In this document: one piece after another, positions 8,463 through 16,859 of the stretch
Layout of the letters: every line of letters begins with the position of its first letter
How positions within the stretch are numbered: position 1 is the first letter of the stretch
The notes under the pieces: model-generated
Told to the model about the DNA's origin: nothing
Databases searched by the model: none
What the model saw: the letters and a program-made list of their open reading frames with translations, nothing else
Translations under genes and position numbers: made by a program
Assembly: GCA_029242295.1 (NCBI GenBank)
Contig: JAQWUF010000194.1
Location: 1-46,259 of the forward strand
Direction of reading: 5' to 3'
Length of the DNA: 46,259 bases
DNA from: UBA2040 sp002332715
Lineage (GTDB): Bacteria > Bacteroidota > Bacteroidia > Flavobacteriales_D > Crocinitomicaceae

Positions 8463-8996
8463 TTATTGAAACAATTCTATTTTATCTATTTGCAGTTCGA
8501 ATGATTCATTATTCTTGTTGGCAATTAAAAAGGTGATTTCTTCCAAAGTTAAATGATTAAAATTTGGCATATTTAATTTTCTGCCTCGAAAAGAAGGATA
8601 AAGTTCGCTAAGTTGAATTTGAATCGTTTGCCATTCGCCTGAGGTTGAAAATGTTGTGATGTAGGAATACTCATGATTTTTATTCGCTTTGACTCTAAAC
8701 TGATAGTTCTTCCCATCTCCCTTTAGTCGAATATTTACGACTTCATTTTCTTTTGTTTTGATTTTATCAAAGCTATGTTGAACAGAAGCAAAACCGCCGT
8801 TATTTTTTGTTGATACCGTACCAGAGAAAACACCATTTCCTTGTTGGTTTATTTTTATTGAACTGGTCGATATGCCGCCCATCACACTATCATTAACAAT
8901 TCGCCATTTCGTGAGGGATGAATTTTCGTTAAAATCAAAAATTGTTACATTTTGAGTCGACATAAAAAGAAAGATTAATGAGAGGAAAAACGTCAT
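8463..8996 (-). CDS. CIA30 family (complex I intermediate-associated) protein
   Basis: The 177-residue protein opens with a short hydrophobic segment (residues 1-13) and contains FDFNENSSLTKWRIVNDSVM followed by GGISTSS, the signature start of the CIA30 jelly-roll fold. Further family patterns are GVFSGTVSTKNNGGFASVQ and YQFRVKANKNHEYSY. In mitochondria CIA30/NDUFAF1 helps assemble complex I. Bacterial homologues are mostly uncharacterised and may bind carbohydrate, so transferring the mitochondrial role is unsafe. The N-terminus could be an export signal. The gene stands alone upstream of ispH on the same strand. Confidence 0.78.
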   Translation of the reverse strand: MTFFLSLIFLFMSTQNVTIFDFNENSSLTKWRIVNDSVMGGISTSSIKINQQGNGVFSGTVSTKNNGGFASVQHSFDKIKTKENEVVNIRLKGDGKNYQFRVKANKNHEYSYITTFSTSGEWQTIQIQLSELYPSFRGRKLNMPNFNHLTLEEITFLIANKNNESFELQIDKIELFQ

Positions 8997-9072
8997 ATTT
9001 GTAAGATTATGAAGTTATAACAGTTGAGTGAGTTTATAGTTTCGATTGTTCCGTTTTTACTTAAATCAACAA

Positions 9073-9104
9073 AAACGGTCAGAAGCTATTGCCTCTGACC
9101 GTTT
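9073..9104 (-). terminator. Intrinsic terminator after the MuiA-like gene
   Basis: AAACGGTCAGA (9073-9083) pairs perfectly with TCTGACCGTTT (9094-9104) around a 10-base loop. The minus-strand copy is followed by a T run. It lies 19 bases after the MuiA-like stop codon. Confidence 0.8.
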
Positions 9105-9122
9105 CCACTTTATTCCATATAC

Positions 9123-10841
9123 TTACAAGAAAATCTGCATGTCCTTGTTGTGTTTCACGCGGTATCGGAAATTGATGTTTTCTTTTTCTTTCGGTTTGAT
9201 TTTTAACTTCCATTCGAGATTACCGCTTTTTTCGGTGTGCATCGCTCTATCTTTGTCCAATACTATAATCTCTATTTCAGGATTCGTTGTGATTGGAATT
9301 TGATCCAAAACGATAATTTCTACTGGTGCCGATTTCAAGTTTCTGATTTCGATATTGTAGGCTTTTGTTTGTTCCTTGTTGCTGCCAACAATTCTTTCCT
9401 TGCATTCGTCTTTCATCAAAGTACGACGAACGATAATGTTTGGATCTTTTCCTAAACTAAAGTTCACCGTGTCGTCCAATTGCGAAGGATTCAAGTATGT
9501 TTCTCCAATATAACTTCCATCAAAGAAGATATTGGCTTGAGCAGGAACCAATTGTAAATCGGAAAGGTTCGTCAATTCAGCAATCAAATACGCTTGTTGA
9601 TCCAATTTTGGAATGGTGTAATATCGATATTGAGCTGGAATATTCATGTTTTTAATCAAAACCATGTGCTGTTCATTGTTGCTTTTAATGTCGTATGGCA
9701 AGTCAATTTGAAATTCAGCTGAAATCATGTGATCCACAACAGTTGTGAAATCTGCTGTCGTTTTAGCGTTGTACGCAACACCTGAATTGTTGGTGTAAAC
9801 GGCATCTTCAATAGCTTCTGTAACAGGTCTTGGAACATTTCCATAATTGACGTTGTTGTTCCGCGAAATTTCCAAGTTCTTACGTTTATAGTCCAACTCT
9901 TTTTGTTGCAATTGGTAATTGTTATAAGTGATGTACCAAGGGTGCATTGTTGGCAATGTTTTATTCTGGAAAGGATTGTTGGTGGAAATATTCAATTTGA
10001 TATTCTCCCAATCTTCACCTGAATTCTGATAGACTTGCGCCTTGTAGTTCATGTTGATATTTCCGCTTGTTACATCAGCACGCATATCGTAAAGTGGCGT
10101 CCAACCTGCTTCGCTGACTAGATACGAAACAATCATTTTTCCTGTTGCGGCTGCTGTGGAAGAGAGTGTTACGGTAATTCTATGACTTGGTCCTTTCGGT
10201 TTAGGATGTAGTTTGGCATCGTTTTGGAAATTTTTCAGTTTCGATAAACGAGCATTCATTTCATTTCTAACTTCCGATTTATCGGCATGTTTTTTCTTTT
10301 GAATGGTCAAATTCTGGTTGAGCTCCAACATTTTTGACATGTAGAAATCGATGGCTTGTTTCAAAAGTTGAATCGAGTCGTTTACCTTTCCTTGACCTTT
10401 CATCGATCCATTGTTGGATAAAATGTTCTTCGTAGCTGTATAAACGTCAATGTTATCTTGAATTTGTTGGATTTCATAATTGATTTGTTTCAAGGAATCT
10501 TCCAACTTGGAAATGTCCAAACGAACCTTTAAAGGAAGTCCCTCCAATTTTATTACTTCTGGTTTTGGGTAAAAAAGGGAATACTTAGAATCGATAATAA
10601 TCACAGAATTGCCACTTGCAATGACCTGAAGACTATTCGGATCAATGTTTGGACTTACTCCATCGATTATGACTTTCGTTACTCCGGATTTGATCGAATA
10701 GGAAGCTTTTCGTTTGATTTGAGCTCCTTTTGCGTACACCGTTACCTCGGTGATATCAGATTTAATAATGTCTTCCTCGTTGGCATATATGGATGTAGTA
10801 AAGACAAAACTGATGAGTGTAATAAAAATTGATTTGTACAT
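9123..10841 (-). CDS. Mucoidy inhibitor MuiA family protein (DUF4140/DUF4139)
   Basis: The 572-residue protein has a signal peptide (MYKSIFITLISFVFTTSIYA). A DUF4140 N-terminal domain spans about residues 25-130 (ITEVTVYAKGAQIKRKASYS and DGVSPNIDPNSLQV). A charged coiled-coil stretch follows at about 120-210. The DUF4139 domain fills the rest (VSYLVSEAGWTPLYDMRADV, AQVYQNSGEDWENIKLNIST). The start at 10841 is chosen over a longer reading to 10868 because the signal peptide begins there. The family name comes from a regulator-like effect on mucoidy, but the biochemical role is unknown. Export to the periplasm or surface is likely. Confidence 0.85.
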   Translation of the reverse strand: MYKSIFITLISFVFTTSIYANEEDIIKSDITEVTVYAKGAQIKRKASYSIKSGVTKVIIDGVSPNIDPNSLQVIASGNSVIIIDSKYSLFYPKPEVIKLEGLPLKVRLDISKLEDSLKQINYEIQQIQDNIDVYTATKNILSNNGSMKGQGKVNDSIQLLKQAIDFYMSKMLELNQNLTIQKKKHADKSEVRNEMNARLSKLKNFQNDAKLHPKPKGPSHRITVTLSSTAAATGKMIVSYLVSEAGWTPLYDMRADVTSGNINMNYKAQVYQNSGEDWENIKLNISTNNPFQNKTLPTMHPWYITYNNYQLQQKELDYKRKNLEISRNNNVNYGNVPRPVTEAIEDAVYTNNSGVAYNAKTTADFTTVVDHMISAEFQIDLPYDIKSNNEQHMVLIKNMNIPAQYRYYTIPKLDQQAYLIAELTNLSDLQLVPAQANIFFDGSYIGETYLNPSQLDDTVNFSLGKDPNIIVRRTLMKDECKERIVGSNKEQTKAYNIEIRNLKSAPVEIIVLDQIPITTNPEIEIIVLDKDRAMHTEKSGNLEWKLKIKPKEKENINFRYRVKHNKDMQIFL

Positions 10842-11237
10842 GATTGATTTATTTTTGGGTCTGTACAAGTAAGTGCTGAATGGGTTCAGATAAAGTTGTG
10901 TGTTGGGGCTTAAGTGATTGTTTTACAATTGATTAGAGTTCAGTTTGAAATTCACAAACATCTGATTAAATGACATTTAGCGCAGTCGTCAACAGCACCT
11001 CATCTAAAAATTTAAATTTTTATTTGATGATTTTAAACCAAATGTAGATGCGATAAACGCAGCTAGAAAATCGAATTGCGCAAGCTTTTGTTTAGAGTTG
11101 TGAAAATCCTAAATTTTGTTTTGTGCCAATGGATTCAGTTAAACGTCAATCTATGTTAATTTTCTTTCAGTATAAGATTGAAACCCAGTCAATTCTTGTC
11201 GAATGTGTACTTTTACTCTTCTTAAAAGTGTACGAAT
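10842..11237. other. Intergenic region between divergent genes with AT-rich palindrome
   Basis: These about 396 bases separate the MuiA-like gene (minus) from the GNAT-like gene (plus) and hold no coding frame I can support. The only clear structure is the 16-base perfect palindrome AAAAATTTAAATTTTT at 11006-11021, flanked by CATC and GATG. It could be an operator or a small terminator-like hairpin. No RNA gene was recognised. Confidence 0.4.
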
Positions 11238-12404
11238 TTGTCCGTTAAATCAGCTTATACATCCAAAATTAAAAAGAGCATTTCTGAAATCAATCAGAAA
11301 GATTGGACGGAAGTTGTCGCGAATAGAAACATTTATCTCAGTGTTGCATATCTTCAATCATTAGAGAAATCAATGAATGAGGACATGACTTTGTTCTATT
11401 CCGTGGTTTATGATTCGGATAGAAAACCGGTTTTAGTGGTTGCGTTTCAACTCGTATCCTTCGAGTATTGCGGCGGAAATCATCCGCACATTTTCAAACA
11501 TTTTTCGAACGAAAAGACCGAAGAAGGTTTTAACATGAAAACACTGGTTTGCGGAAACGTATTCTCGGATGGAGAAAATGGCTTTCTTTGGAACGATAGT
11601 ATATCCGATGCAGATGCTATTGGACAAATGACGAAAATCGCCGATGAAATCAAGAAAGATCCTTCGGTTAAGAAACAGCTTTCCATCATCTTATTCAAGG
11701 AGTTTTTTCCTGGTTCAGAACCGTATGCTGATCTTTTGAAAGACCACAGCTACAAGGATTTCATGATCGATGTGAACATGGTTCTTGAAATGCACGATAC
11801 TTGGAAAACTATGGACGATTACTTGGAAAGTATGACCACCAAATTCCGCACAAGAGCAAAAGGAGTCTTTAAAAAATCGGCCCAATTAGAACTGAAATCG
11901 CTTTCAGCAAAAGAAATTGAAGAGCAACATGATCGCATAAATGAGCTGTTTTCAAAAGTCGTTGCAAAATCAAATTATAACCTTGGAACCATGATGCCCG
12001 ATACTTTTGGGGCACTCAAAGCATCCTTGGGCGACCATTTTTCTTTCCGCGGAATTTTCCTAAAAGAAGAATTGGTCGGATTCAGTACTTCATTCATCCA
12101 CAAAGGAATAATAGAAGCCAATTATGTAGGCATGGATTATGAACACAACAAGGACATGGCGATATACCAAAGACTTTTGTACGATTATGTCGAACAAGCT
12201 TTGGCCCTGAATGCGAAAGAACTCCAACTCGGTCGAACTTCAGAATTGATCAAAAGTTGTTTGGGCGCGAAACCTGTGAATATGAAATTGTATGCCAAGC
12301 ATAAAAAACCTGTGACGAATATTTTGTTGTCGACTGTTTTGAGTTTTTTATCGCCTAGCAAATTCGAATTGAGAAAACCTTTTAAAGCTAATTTCCCGAA
12401 CTAA
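11238..12404 (+). CDS. GNAT-fold, FemAB/peptidogalycan-recognition-like protein
   Basis: The 388-residue protein resembles the GNAT/FemAB-like group (PF04339 type). An N-terminal half has NIYLSVAYLQSLEKSMNEDM, and a C-terminal acyltransferase-like half has RGIFLKEELVGFSTSFIHKG, NYVGMDYEHNKDMAIYQRLL and AKELQLGRTSELIKSCLGAK. Family members are predicted aminoacyl- or acyltransferases; the substrate is unknown. No ATG exists before residue 46. A stop at 11223-11225 limits the upstream end, so the TTG at 11238 is the best start. It overlaps the next gene by one base (TAATG). Confidence 0.65.
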   Translation: MSVKSAYTSKIKKSISEINQKDWTEVVANRNIYLSVAYLQSLEKSMNEDMTLFYSVVYDSDRKPVLVVAFQLVSFEYCGGNHPHIFKHFSNEKTEEGFNMKTLVCGNVFSDGENGFLWNDSISDADAIGQMTKIADEIKKDPSVKKQLSIILFKEFFPGSEPYADLLKDHSYKDFMIDVNMVLEMHDTWKTMDDYLESMTTKFRTRAKGVFKKSAQLELKSLSAKEIEEQHDRINELFSKVVAKSNYNLGTMMPDTFGALKASLGDHFSFRGIFLKEELVGFSTSFIHKGIIEANYVGMDYEHNKDMAIYQRLLYDYVEQALALNAKELQLGRTSELIKSCLGAKPVNMKLYAKHKKPVTNILLSTVLSFLSPSKFELRKPFKANFPN

Positions 12405-13543
12405 TGGATTCATTAACGCAAATAGTACTTGGAGCTTCCGTTGGTGAGGCCGTTCTCGGAAAGAAAATTGGAAATAGAGCCATGCTTTGGGGTGCAATTG
12501 CCGGAACGATTCCTGATTTGGACGTTTTTATCCGCTATTTCACCGATCCAATTACTTCAACGGAAATACACCGAGGCGTATCGCATTCTATTCTGTTTGC
12601 TATTGTGATGGCCTTTGTTTTGGGCTGGCTCGTCCATAAAAATGAAAAACTGACCTTTGGATTGCTGACTCTTTCTGTTTTTGGATTGACGGCAATTGTG
12701 ACGCCTTCGGCTATGTTCAGAATCATAATGATTCTTCTAATTCTAGGTGTTTTTACGCTGATCTATTTTACTAAAATTAAATCGACAGTCACTGCCAAAG
12801 ATTGGGGTAAACTCTTTTTCTGGAGTTTGGTTACGCATCCTTTGCTAGATGCCCATACAACTTGGGGTACACAGCTGTTTTGGCCTTTCGAATACCGTTT
12901 GGCATACAAAAACATATTCGTTGCAGATCCATTGTACACGGTTCCTTTTCTCATATTGGTAATTGCAGCCCTGTGTTACAAAAGATCGAATACAAAGCGC
13001 ACGAAAATCAACAATTGGGCGCTCATTATCAGTACTTCCTACATGGCTTTAACCCTTGTTTTCAAAGGAATTGCTCAATATAAGTTTGATAGCGCATTGA
13101 AGGAACAAGGCATTGCATATACTGAAATGGATACCCAGCCGACGCCACTAAACAGTATACTTTGGAGCGCTCAGATTGAAACGAAAACTGGATTTACTTC
13201 TGGATATTATTCCCTTTTCGATTCTCGTCCGATTGCCTTCCATACAGAAATTCCGAAAGGGCATTACTTATTGAAACCTTATGAAAACAACAAGCAGGTT
13301 CAACAGATTAAAAAAATTGCGACCAGTTGGTATTTCGTTGAAAAAGACACGAATGGATTAGTTTTCACCGACATTCGTTTTGGCCAGTTTGGCTTCGACG
13401 ATTCGGCTCAATACATGTGGAAATACAACCTCAAAAAAAATATCAATGGAAAACTAGAAGTTGAACGTTCTGATTTTTCACCAAGAGATATAAATATGAA
13501 AAAGGCCTTTGGTGACCTTTGGACACGTATTAAGGGGAATTAA
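12404..13543 (+). CDS. YdjM-like membrane-bound metal-dependent hydrolase
   Basis: The protein has 379 residues with several membrane segments in the first half. It carries the YdjM (PF04307) pattern: MDSLTQIVLGASVGEAVLGK, then GTIPDLDVF, HRGVSHSILF and HPLLDAHTTWGTQLFWPF. The His/Asp residues in these motifs would bind metal on the membrane face. E. coli YdjM is LexA-controlled but its substrate is unknown. This copy is longer than YdjM (about 200 residues), with a soluble C-terminal half of unrecognised fold (about 220-379). One-base overlap with the preceding GNAT-like gene implies coupled translation. Confidence 0.75.
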   Translation: MDSLTQIVLGASVGEAVLGKKIGNRAMLWGAIAGTIPDLDVFIRYFTDPITSTEIHRGVSHSILFAIVMAFVLGWLVHKNEKLTFGLLTLSVFGLTAIVTPSAMFRIIMILLILGVFTLIYFTKIKSTVTAKDWGKLFFWSLVTHPLLDAHTTWGTQLFWPFEYRLAYKNIFVADPLYTVPFLILVIAALCYKRSNTKRTKINNWALIISTSYMALTLVFKGIAQYKFDSALKEQGIAYTEMDTQPTPLNSILWSAQIETKTGFTSGYYSLFDSRPIAFHTEIPKGHYLLKPYENNKQVQQIKKIATSWYFVEKDTNGLVFTDIRFGQFGFDDSAQYMWKYNLKKNINGKLEVERSDFSPRDINMKKAFGDLWTRIKGN

Positions 13544-14044
13544 TTATCCCCATTGAAATAAAATTCCGCCCATCAAAGAAAGAGTGATAATCCAGTAACC
13601 TGCATTTACGAATCCGTATTTTACTTTTTTACGCTCGAATAAACCGTTCGTCATCAAAATTGGTAATGCAACGAAGATTCCAATCAGTGCTCCGTGCAGA
13701 TCGCCATGTTTATAGGTTCTGAAATTTTGACCGTATTGATCGATGAAAGCTTTCATCGTGATATCCAATTCTGAACCAGACACGCCGAATCCTTCTTCAT
13801 TAATCAAGATTGAAGAGTAATCTGTTTGATGAACAACGAAAGAAAACAGCATAATTCCCATCAAGAAACTCAAGAAATAAGCAAGTCCGTAGATCATGCC
13901 CATATTTCCTTCTCGCATCTTTTCTTAGGCCATTCCAGTGACTTTCATCCAGGCAGTGTCCACTACTTTTGGGTGATAATAAATGAATCCTATAAGAAGA
14001 GGAACAAGAGCCGAAAGGGCAACAATACCGATGTTTGGAAACAT
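13544..14044 (-). pseudogene. DUF1761 membrane protein gene interrupted by an in-frame TAA
   Basis: From the ATG at 14042-14044 the frame gives MFPNIGIVALSALVPLLIGF, then a segment ending TAWMKVTGMA. A TAA follows (codon 40, 13925-13927), and the same frame continues EKMREGNMGMIYGLAYFLSF to a normal stop at 13544. Together the two parts make a complete 166-codon DUF1761 protein with four membrane segments. No bases are gained or lost; one substitution (for example GAA to TAA) explains the break. A shorter protein could start at the ATG at 13916-13918 but would lack the first membrane helix. It could be a recent pseudogene, a sequence error or a readthrough gene. Confidence 0.75.
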
Positions 14045-14081
14045 AATACATTAATTTATGGGTTACTCAAATATAGCATTT

Positions 14082-14690
14082 TCAAATTTGGAAGAACAAA
14101 AGAAGTAGACGTATCCCAAATGCAACCATCACAATGCCAACTAGTTGAAAGAGTACTTTGAGGTGTTTTGGCTGAATGTACCTTTTTAATTTAAAGGCGA
14201 AAACGGATTTTAAACAGTCGGTTAAGAAGATGGTCAGTAAGGAAGCTAAAAGAGAAAGAAAAATTTCGAATTCGGAATCAAAAACTTCTTGATTAAAGGA
14301 GTAATAACCAATCCATACGGCAAAAACGAAAGGGTTCAAAAAATTGATAAGGAATCCGTTTACCGCATAGGTCCATAAAAATTTGGACTGGAATTTACCT
14401 TCGGTGTTTGTGTTTGCGGTTGGTTTTACAATGTATTTTATTCCCATGGACAAGAGAATGATTCCTCCTGCCAAAGCCAACCATCGTTGATTAACTGTAT
14501 GCTCGAAAATAACGCCTAAACCTTTCGCTGCAAGTATGACACAAATTATGTCTCCAACGATAATTCCAAGTGCAACGGCGATTCCTGCGCGAACTCCGCT
14601 CTCCAGCGAACTTTTTATCAGGTAAAAAAGAACCGGTCCAATAAAAAGGAGCGTGCTCAAACCGAGAAGAATACCGATAAAGATAGGCAT
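14082..14690 (-). CDS. LysE/RhtB family translocator
   Basis: The 202-residue protein has about six hydrophobic helices. Its N-terminus, GILLGLSTLLFIGPVLFYLI, has the G-x-x-x-x-x-x-x-G-P pattern of LysE/RhtB exporters, followed by SLESGVRAGIAVALGIIVGD. Known members export amino acids or related metabolites. The gene starts 18 bases after the ClbS-like gene and is probably in the same transcript as it and the methyltransferase. An exported substrate linked to those genes is possible, but the sequence does not show which one. Confidence 0.85.
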   Translation of the reverse strand: MPIFIGILLGLSTLLFIGPVLFYLIKSSLESGVRAGIAVALGIIVGDIICVILAAKGLGVIFEHTVNQRWLALAGGIILLSMGIKYIVKPTANTNTEGKFQSKFLWTYAVNGFLINFLNPFVFAVWIGYYSFNQEVFDSEFEIFLSLLASLLTIFLTDCLKSVFAFKLKRYIQPKHLKVLFQLVGIVMVAFGIRLLLLFFQI

Positions 14691-14708
14691 GAGTAAAAGT
14701 AATATTAC

Positions 14709-15206
14709 TTATTTAAACGCTTTTCGAATTTTTTTAATCGCCCAATCGCAGTGACTTGAGGCACAAGATATCAAATAAGCGCCTAAAGAAGTCGAACCTG
14801 TCCAGCTATATCGTTTCTTTTCGAAAAGTTCTTCGTTGGTCCTTGATTCTATCAAACTATAGACCGAGGAAAAAGACTCTTGAAATAATTTTCTTGCTTC
14901 GTCCAAATTAGTCGATTGGTATTTCGTCCAAATTTTGACATTCAATTCAGGCAAGGTCTTCCACGAATATCCTTCTCCGGGAATAGCTGGTTTCCCTCCT
15001 TTTTCGCCCGTTTCATACCAAGAAAGAACCATGGTATTCCATTCATGAAGATGGGTGATGACATCCCGAATATTTCGATAGAGACTATCGTCTGGAAATT
15101 CTTCGTCATGGCGGTCGATTTCAATTGCATCTATCGTTGCATTCAGTTTGTCGAAATTCGATTTACTCAGATTCAGAAGTTCTTCTTTTGTTTTAGGACG
15201 TGGCAT
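14709..15206 (-). CDS. ClbS/DfsB-like four-helix bundle protein (DUF1706)
   Basis: The 165-residue protein begins MPRPKTKEELLNLSKSNFDK. It contains RNIRDVITHLHEWNTMVLSW, the ClbS/DfsB/DUF1706 core with the conserved H-x-x-E-W. It also has YSWKTLPELNVKIW and a C-terminal YSWTGSTSLGAYLISCASSH. ClbS protects colibactin producers by hydrolysing the cyclopropane warhead; DfsB proteins are related DinB-superfamily members. Most homologues occur without any toxin cluster, as here, and their substrates are unknown. The gene lies one base after the methyltransferase stop and 18 bases before the LysE-type exporter. Confidence 0.85.
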   Translation of the reverse strand: MPRPKTKEELLNLSKSNFDKLNATIDAIEIDRHDEEFPDDSLYRNIRDVITHLHEWNTMVLSWYETGEKGGKPAIPGEGYSWKTLPELNVKIWTKYQSTNLDEARKLFQESFSSVYSLIESRTNEELFEKKRYSWTGSTSLGAYLISCASSHCDWAIKKIRKAFK

Positions 15207-15207
15207 A

Positions 15208-16167
15208 TTACTGTTTTGTCAATATTATCCGATTATAACTCTGCATTCCTTGCATGATTGAAAACGGCATCAACCACCCAGCAATGGTGTTTTTAATCAA
15301 GTTTTTAGACATGATTTTATACTCCACTTTAGCCAAGCCGATTCTTTTGAAATACTTAACAGCGATGCGATGAAAACGTACCAAATTCGGCATAATAGCT
15401 TCGGAAATATCGTCGTTCATTTCTACTTCAAATCCAATTTTCTCAGCAATTTTCAACCATTCATCAATGTTGTGTCCGTTGCTTACACCCATCGTTTTCT
15501 CGATGAGGTAACTCGCTTTTTTCTGAGTAGGAGAGAGCTGGTCGAAATTCTTCGAGCGAAAACCTTCAAAAAGAATGAATTTTCCTCCCCGCTGCAAAAC
15601 ACGGTGAACTTCTGAAAGCGCTTTCTCCGGATTATCCGAATGACAAACGGATTCCAATTCAAAAACATAATCGAATCGCCGGTCGTTGAATTGCAAGTCA
15701 TGGAAATCACCAAAAGCGACAATCAAATTTTCAATTTCCTTCGATTTGGTTGCAGTATAATTCAAATGCTGTTCTGTAATTTCTATACCTTGAAAACCAA
15801 TATTCGGATTCCGTTCCGCTAAATATTTAGAATTGAATCCCTTACCGCAACCCAATTCGAGAACAGTAGCTTTTTTTTTAATGATTATTTCGTCTATTTC
15901 TTTGACTTGCTGATAGTATCCATCTTCATGAAATGCACCGTCATAGTTTATTGCCATGTGCACCGAACCTTCTTTGCTGTGTACTAAATTGTAGCCGAAA
16001 TTACTGTCTCGGTAATATTTCTGAATTTTCGTTCGATTGATGTCTTTGTTGAGAATTTTCTCTGTTTCAAAAATCTTCTCAATCAATGCGAGATGCTCTT
16101 CTAAAGTAGCTTCACTTAAAAAATAATCATTTTTCAGTAGCTTCACGATTGTATGAATTTCCGCCAA
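15208..16167 (-). CDS. Class I SAM-dependent methyltransferase (sterol/tocopherol C-methyltransferase-like)
   Basis: The 319-residue protein has motif I VLELGCGKGFNSKYLAE at about residue 98. An acidic ribose-binding residue sits in GFQGIEITEQHL. The FDYVFELESVCHSDNPEKAL segment resembles the 'E-x-x-x-H' of sterol 24-C- and tocopherol-type methyltransferases. The C-terminal half (GWLMPFSIMQGMQSYNRII) would form the lipid-acceptor side. The acceptor is unknown. It is the first gene of a tight group with the ClbS-like protein (1 base) and the LysE-type exporter (18 bases). Confidence 0.82.
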   Translation of the reverse strand: MAEIHTIVKLLKNDYFLSEATLEEHLALIEKIFETEKILNKDINRTKIQKYYRDSNFGYNLVHSKEGSVHMAINYDGAFHEDGYYQQVKEIDEIIIKKKATVLELGCGKGFNSKYLAERNPNIGFQGIEITEQHLNYTATKSKEIENLIVAFGDFHDLQFNDRRFDYVFELESVCHSDNPEKALSEVHRVLQRGGKFILFEGFRSKNFDQLSPTQKKASYLIEKTMGVSNGHNIDEWLKIAEKIGFEVEMNDDISEAIMPNLVRFHRIAVKYFKRIGLAKVEYKIMSKNLIKNTIAGWLMPFSIMQGMQSYNRIILTKQ

Positions 16168-16204
16168 CTTTAAAACGTTTGTCCTTGTAATTCATAAAAT
16201 CAGA

Positions 16205-16768
16205 TTAACAACTCGGTAATTCAATTTTCATTACTCCATCCTTGCGATAAACTCTGAAATTATAATTCTCCATGGTGCATTTGGGTTCGATAACAAATTG
16301 CACCTTGCCTAACACTTCAAAATCAGCATCAGAACGTATTTTGAACTTTTGTTTGTACGTGGTCTTTTGTCGAACGAAATGAGCAGGCAAACCTGAAAAA
16401 GGATCTACTTCGACAATCGATGCGGGTGATTCCAGATAATCTTTGCTTACCTTTAAAAGGTTTTTGGTGTCATAAAATTCTATTTGAAACGTGCCTTTGT
16501 AAGCTTTTGAAGATAATGGAGACAGGAAATGACTTCCTTCGTCTGGAACTATATTTACGGTGATGTAATATTCGTTGTTTTTCAATTCCTCCACTCCGAA
16601 AGCTAACGTGTATGGATCTTGTTCTGCTAATTTCTGATTGAATCTTCTGGGTGTATTCGCAGAACTAGAATATGGATCTGAAGCTGTTCTGATAGCATTC
16701 TCTTTTGTTTTTTCCTTAGAACAACTAGAAAGAGATAGGAAAATTAAAATGTATAGTACCTTGAACAT
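16205..16768 (-). CDS. Hypothetical lipoprotein
   Basis: The 187-residue protein has a lipoprotein signal: MFKVLYILIFLSLSSCSKE, with a lipobox-like LSSC placing Cys at residue 16. The body is beta-rich without a family I recognise (for example QDPYTLAFGVEELKNNEYYI and FKIRSDADFEVLGKVQFVIE), and the C-terminus ends in a second Cys. It may resemble the DsbD-alpha type beta-sandwich seen in Bacteroidota periplasmic proteins, but this is not secure. The gene lies 37 bases upstream of the methyltransferase on the same strand. Confidence 0.6.
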   Translation of the reverse strand: MFKVLYILIFLSLSSCSKEKTKENAIRTASDPYSSSANTPRRFNQKLAEQDPYTLAFGVEELKNNEYYITVNIVPDEGSHFLSPLSSKAYKGTFQIEFYDTKNLLKVSKDYLESPASIVEVDPFSGLPAHFVRQKTTYKQKFKIRSDADFEVLGKVQFVIEPKCTMENYNFRVYRKDGVMKIELPSC

Positions 16769-16859
16769 AATGTAGCGTATTGATTCAGCTGAAAGGTAAG
16801 TAAATTCCTTCAGGCAAGATCAGTTTACAGTGTAAATTAGTGTAAAACTTTACTGTAAT

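Noticed and set aside
14709..15206. Colibactin-type biosynthesis nearby because of the ClbS-like gene
   Set aside because: No NRPS, PKS or related genes occur in the window; ClbS/DfsB homologues are common without such clusters.
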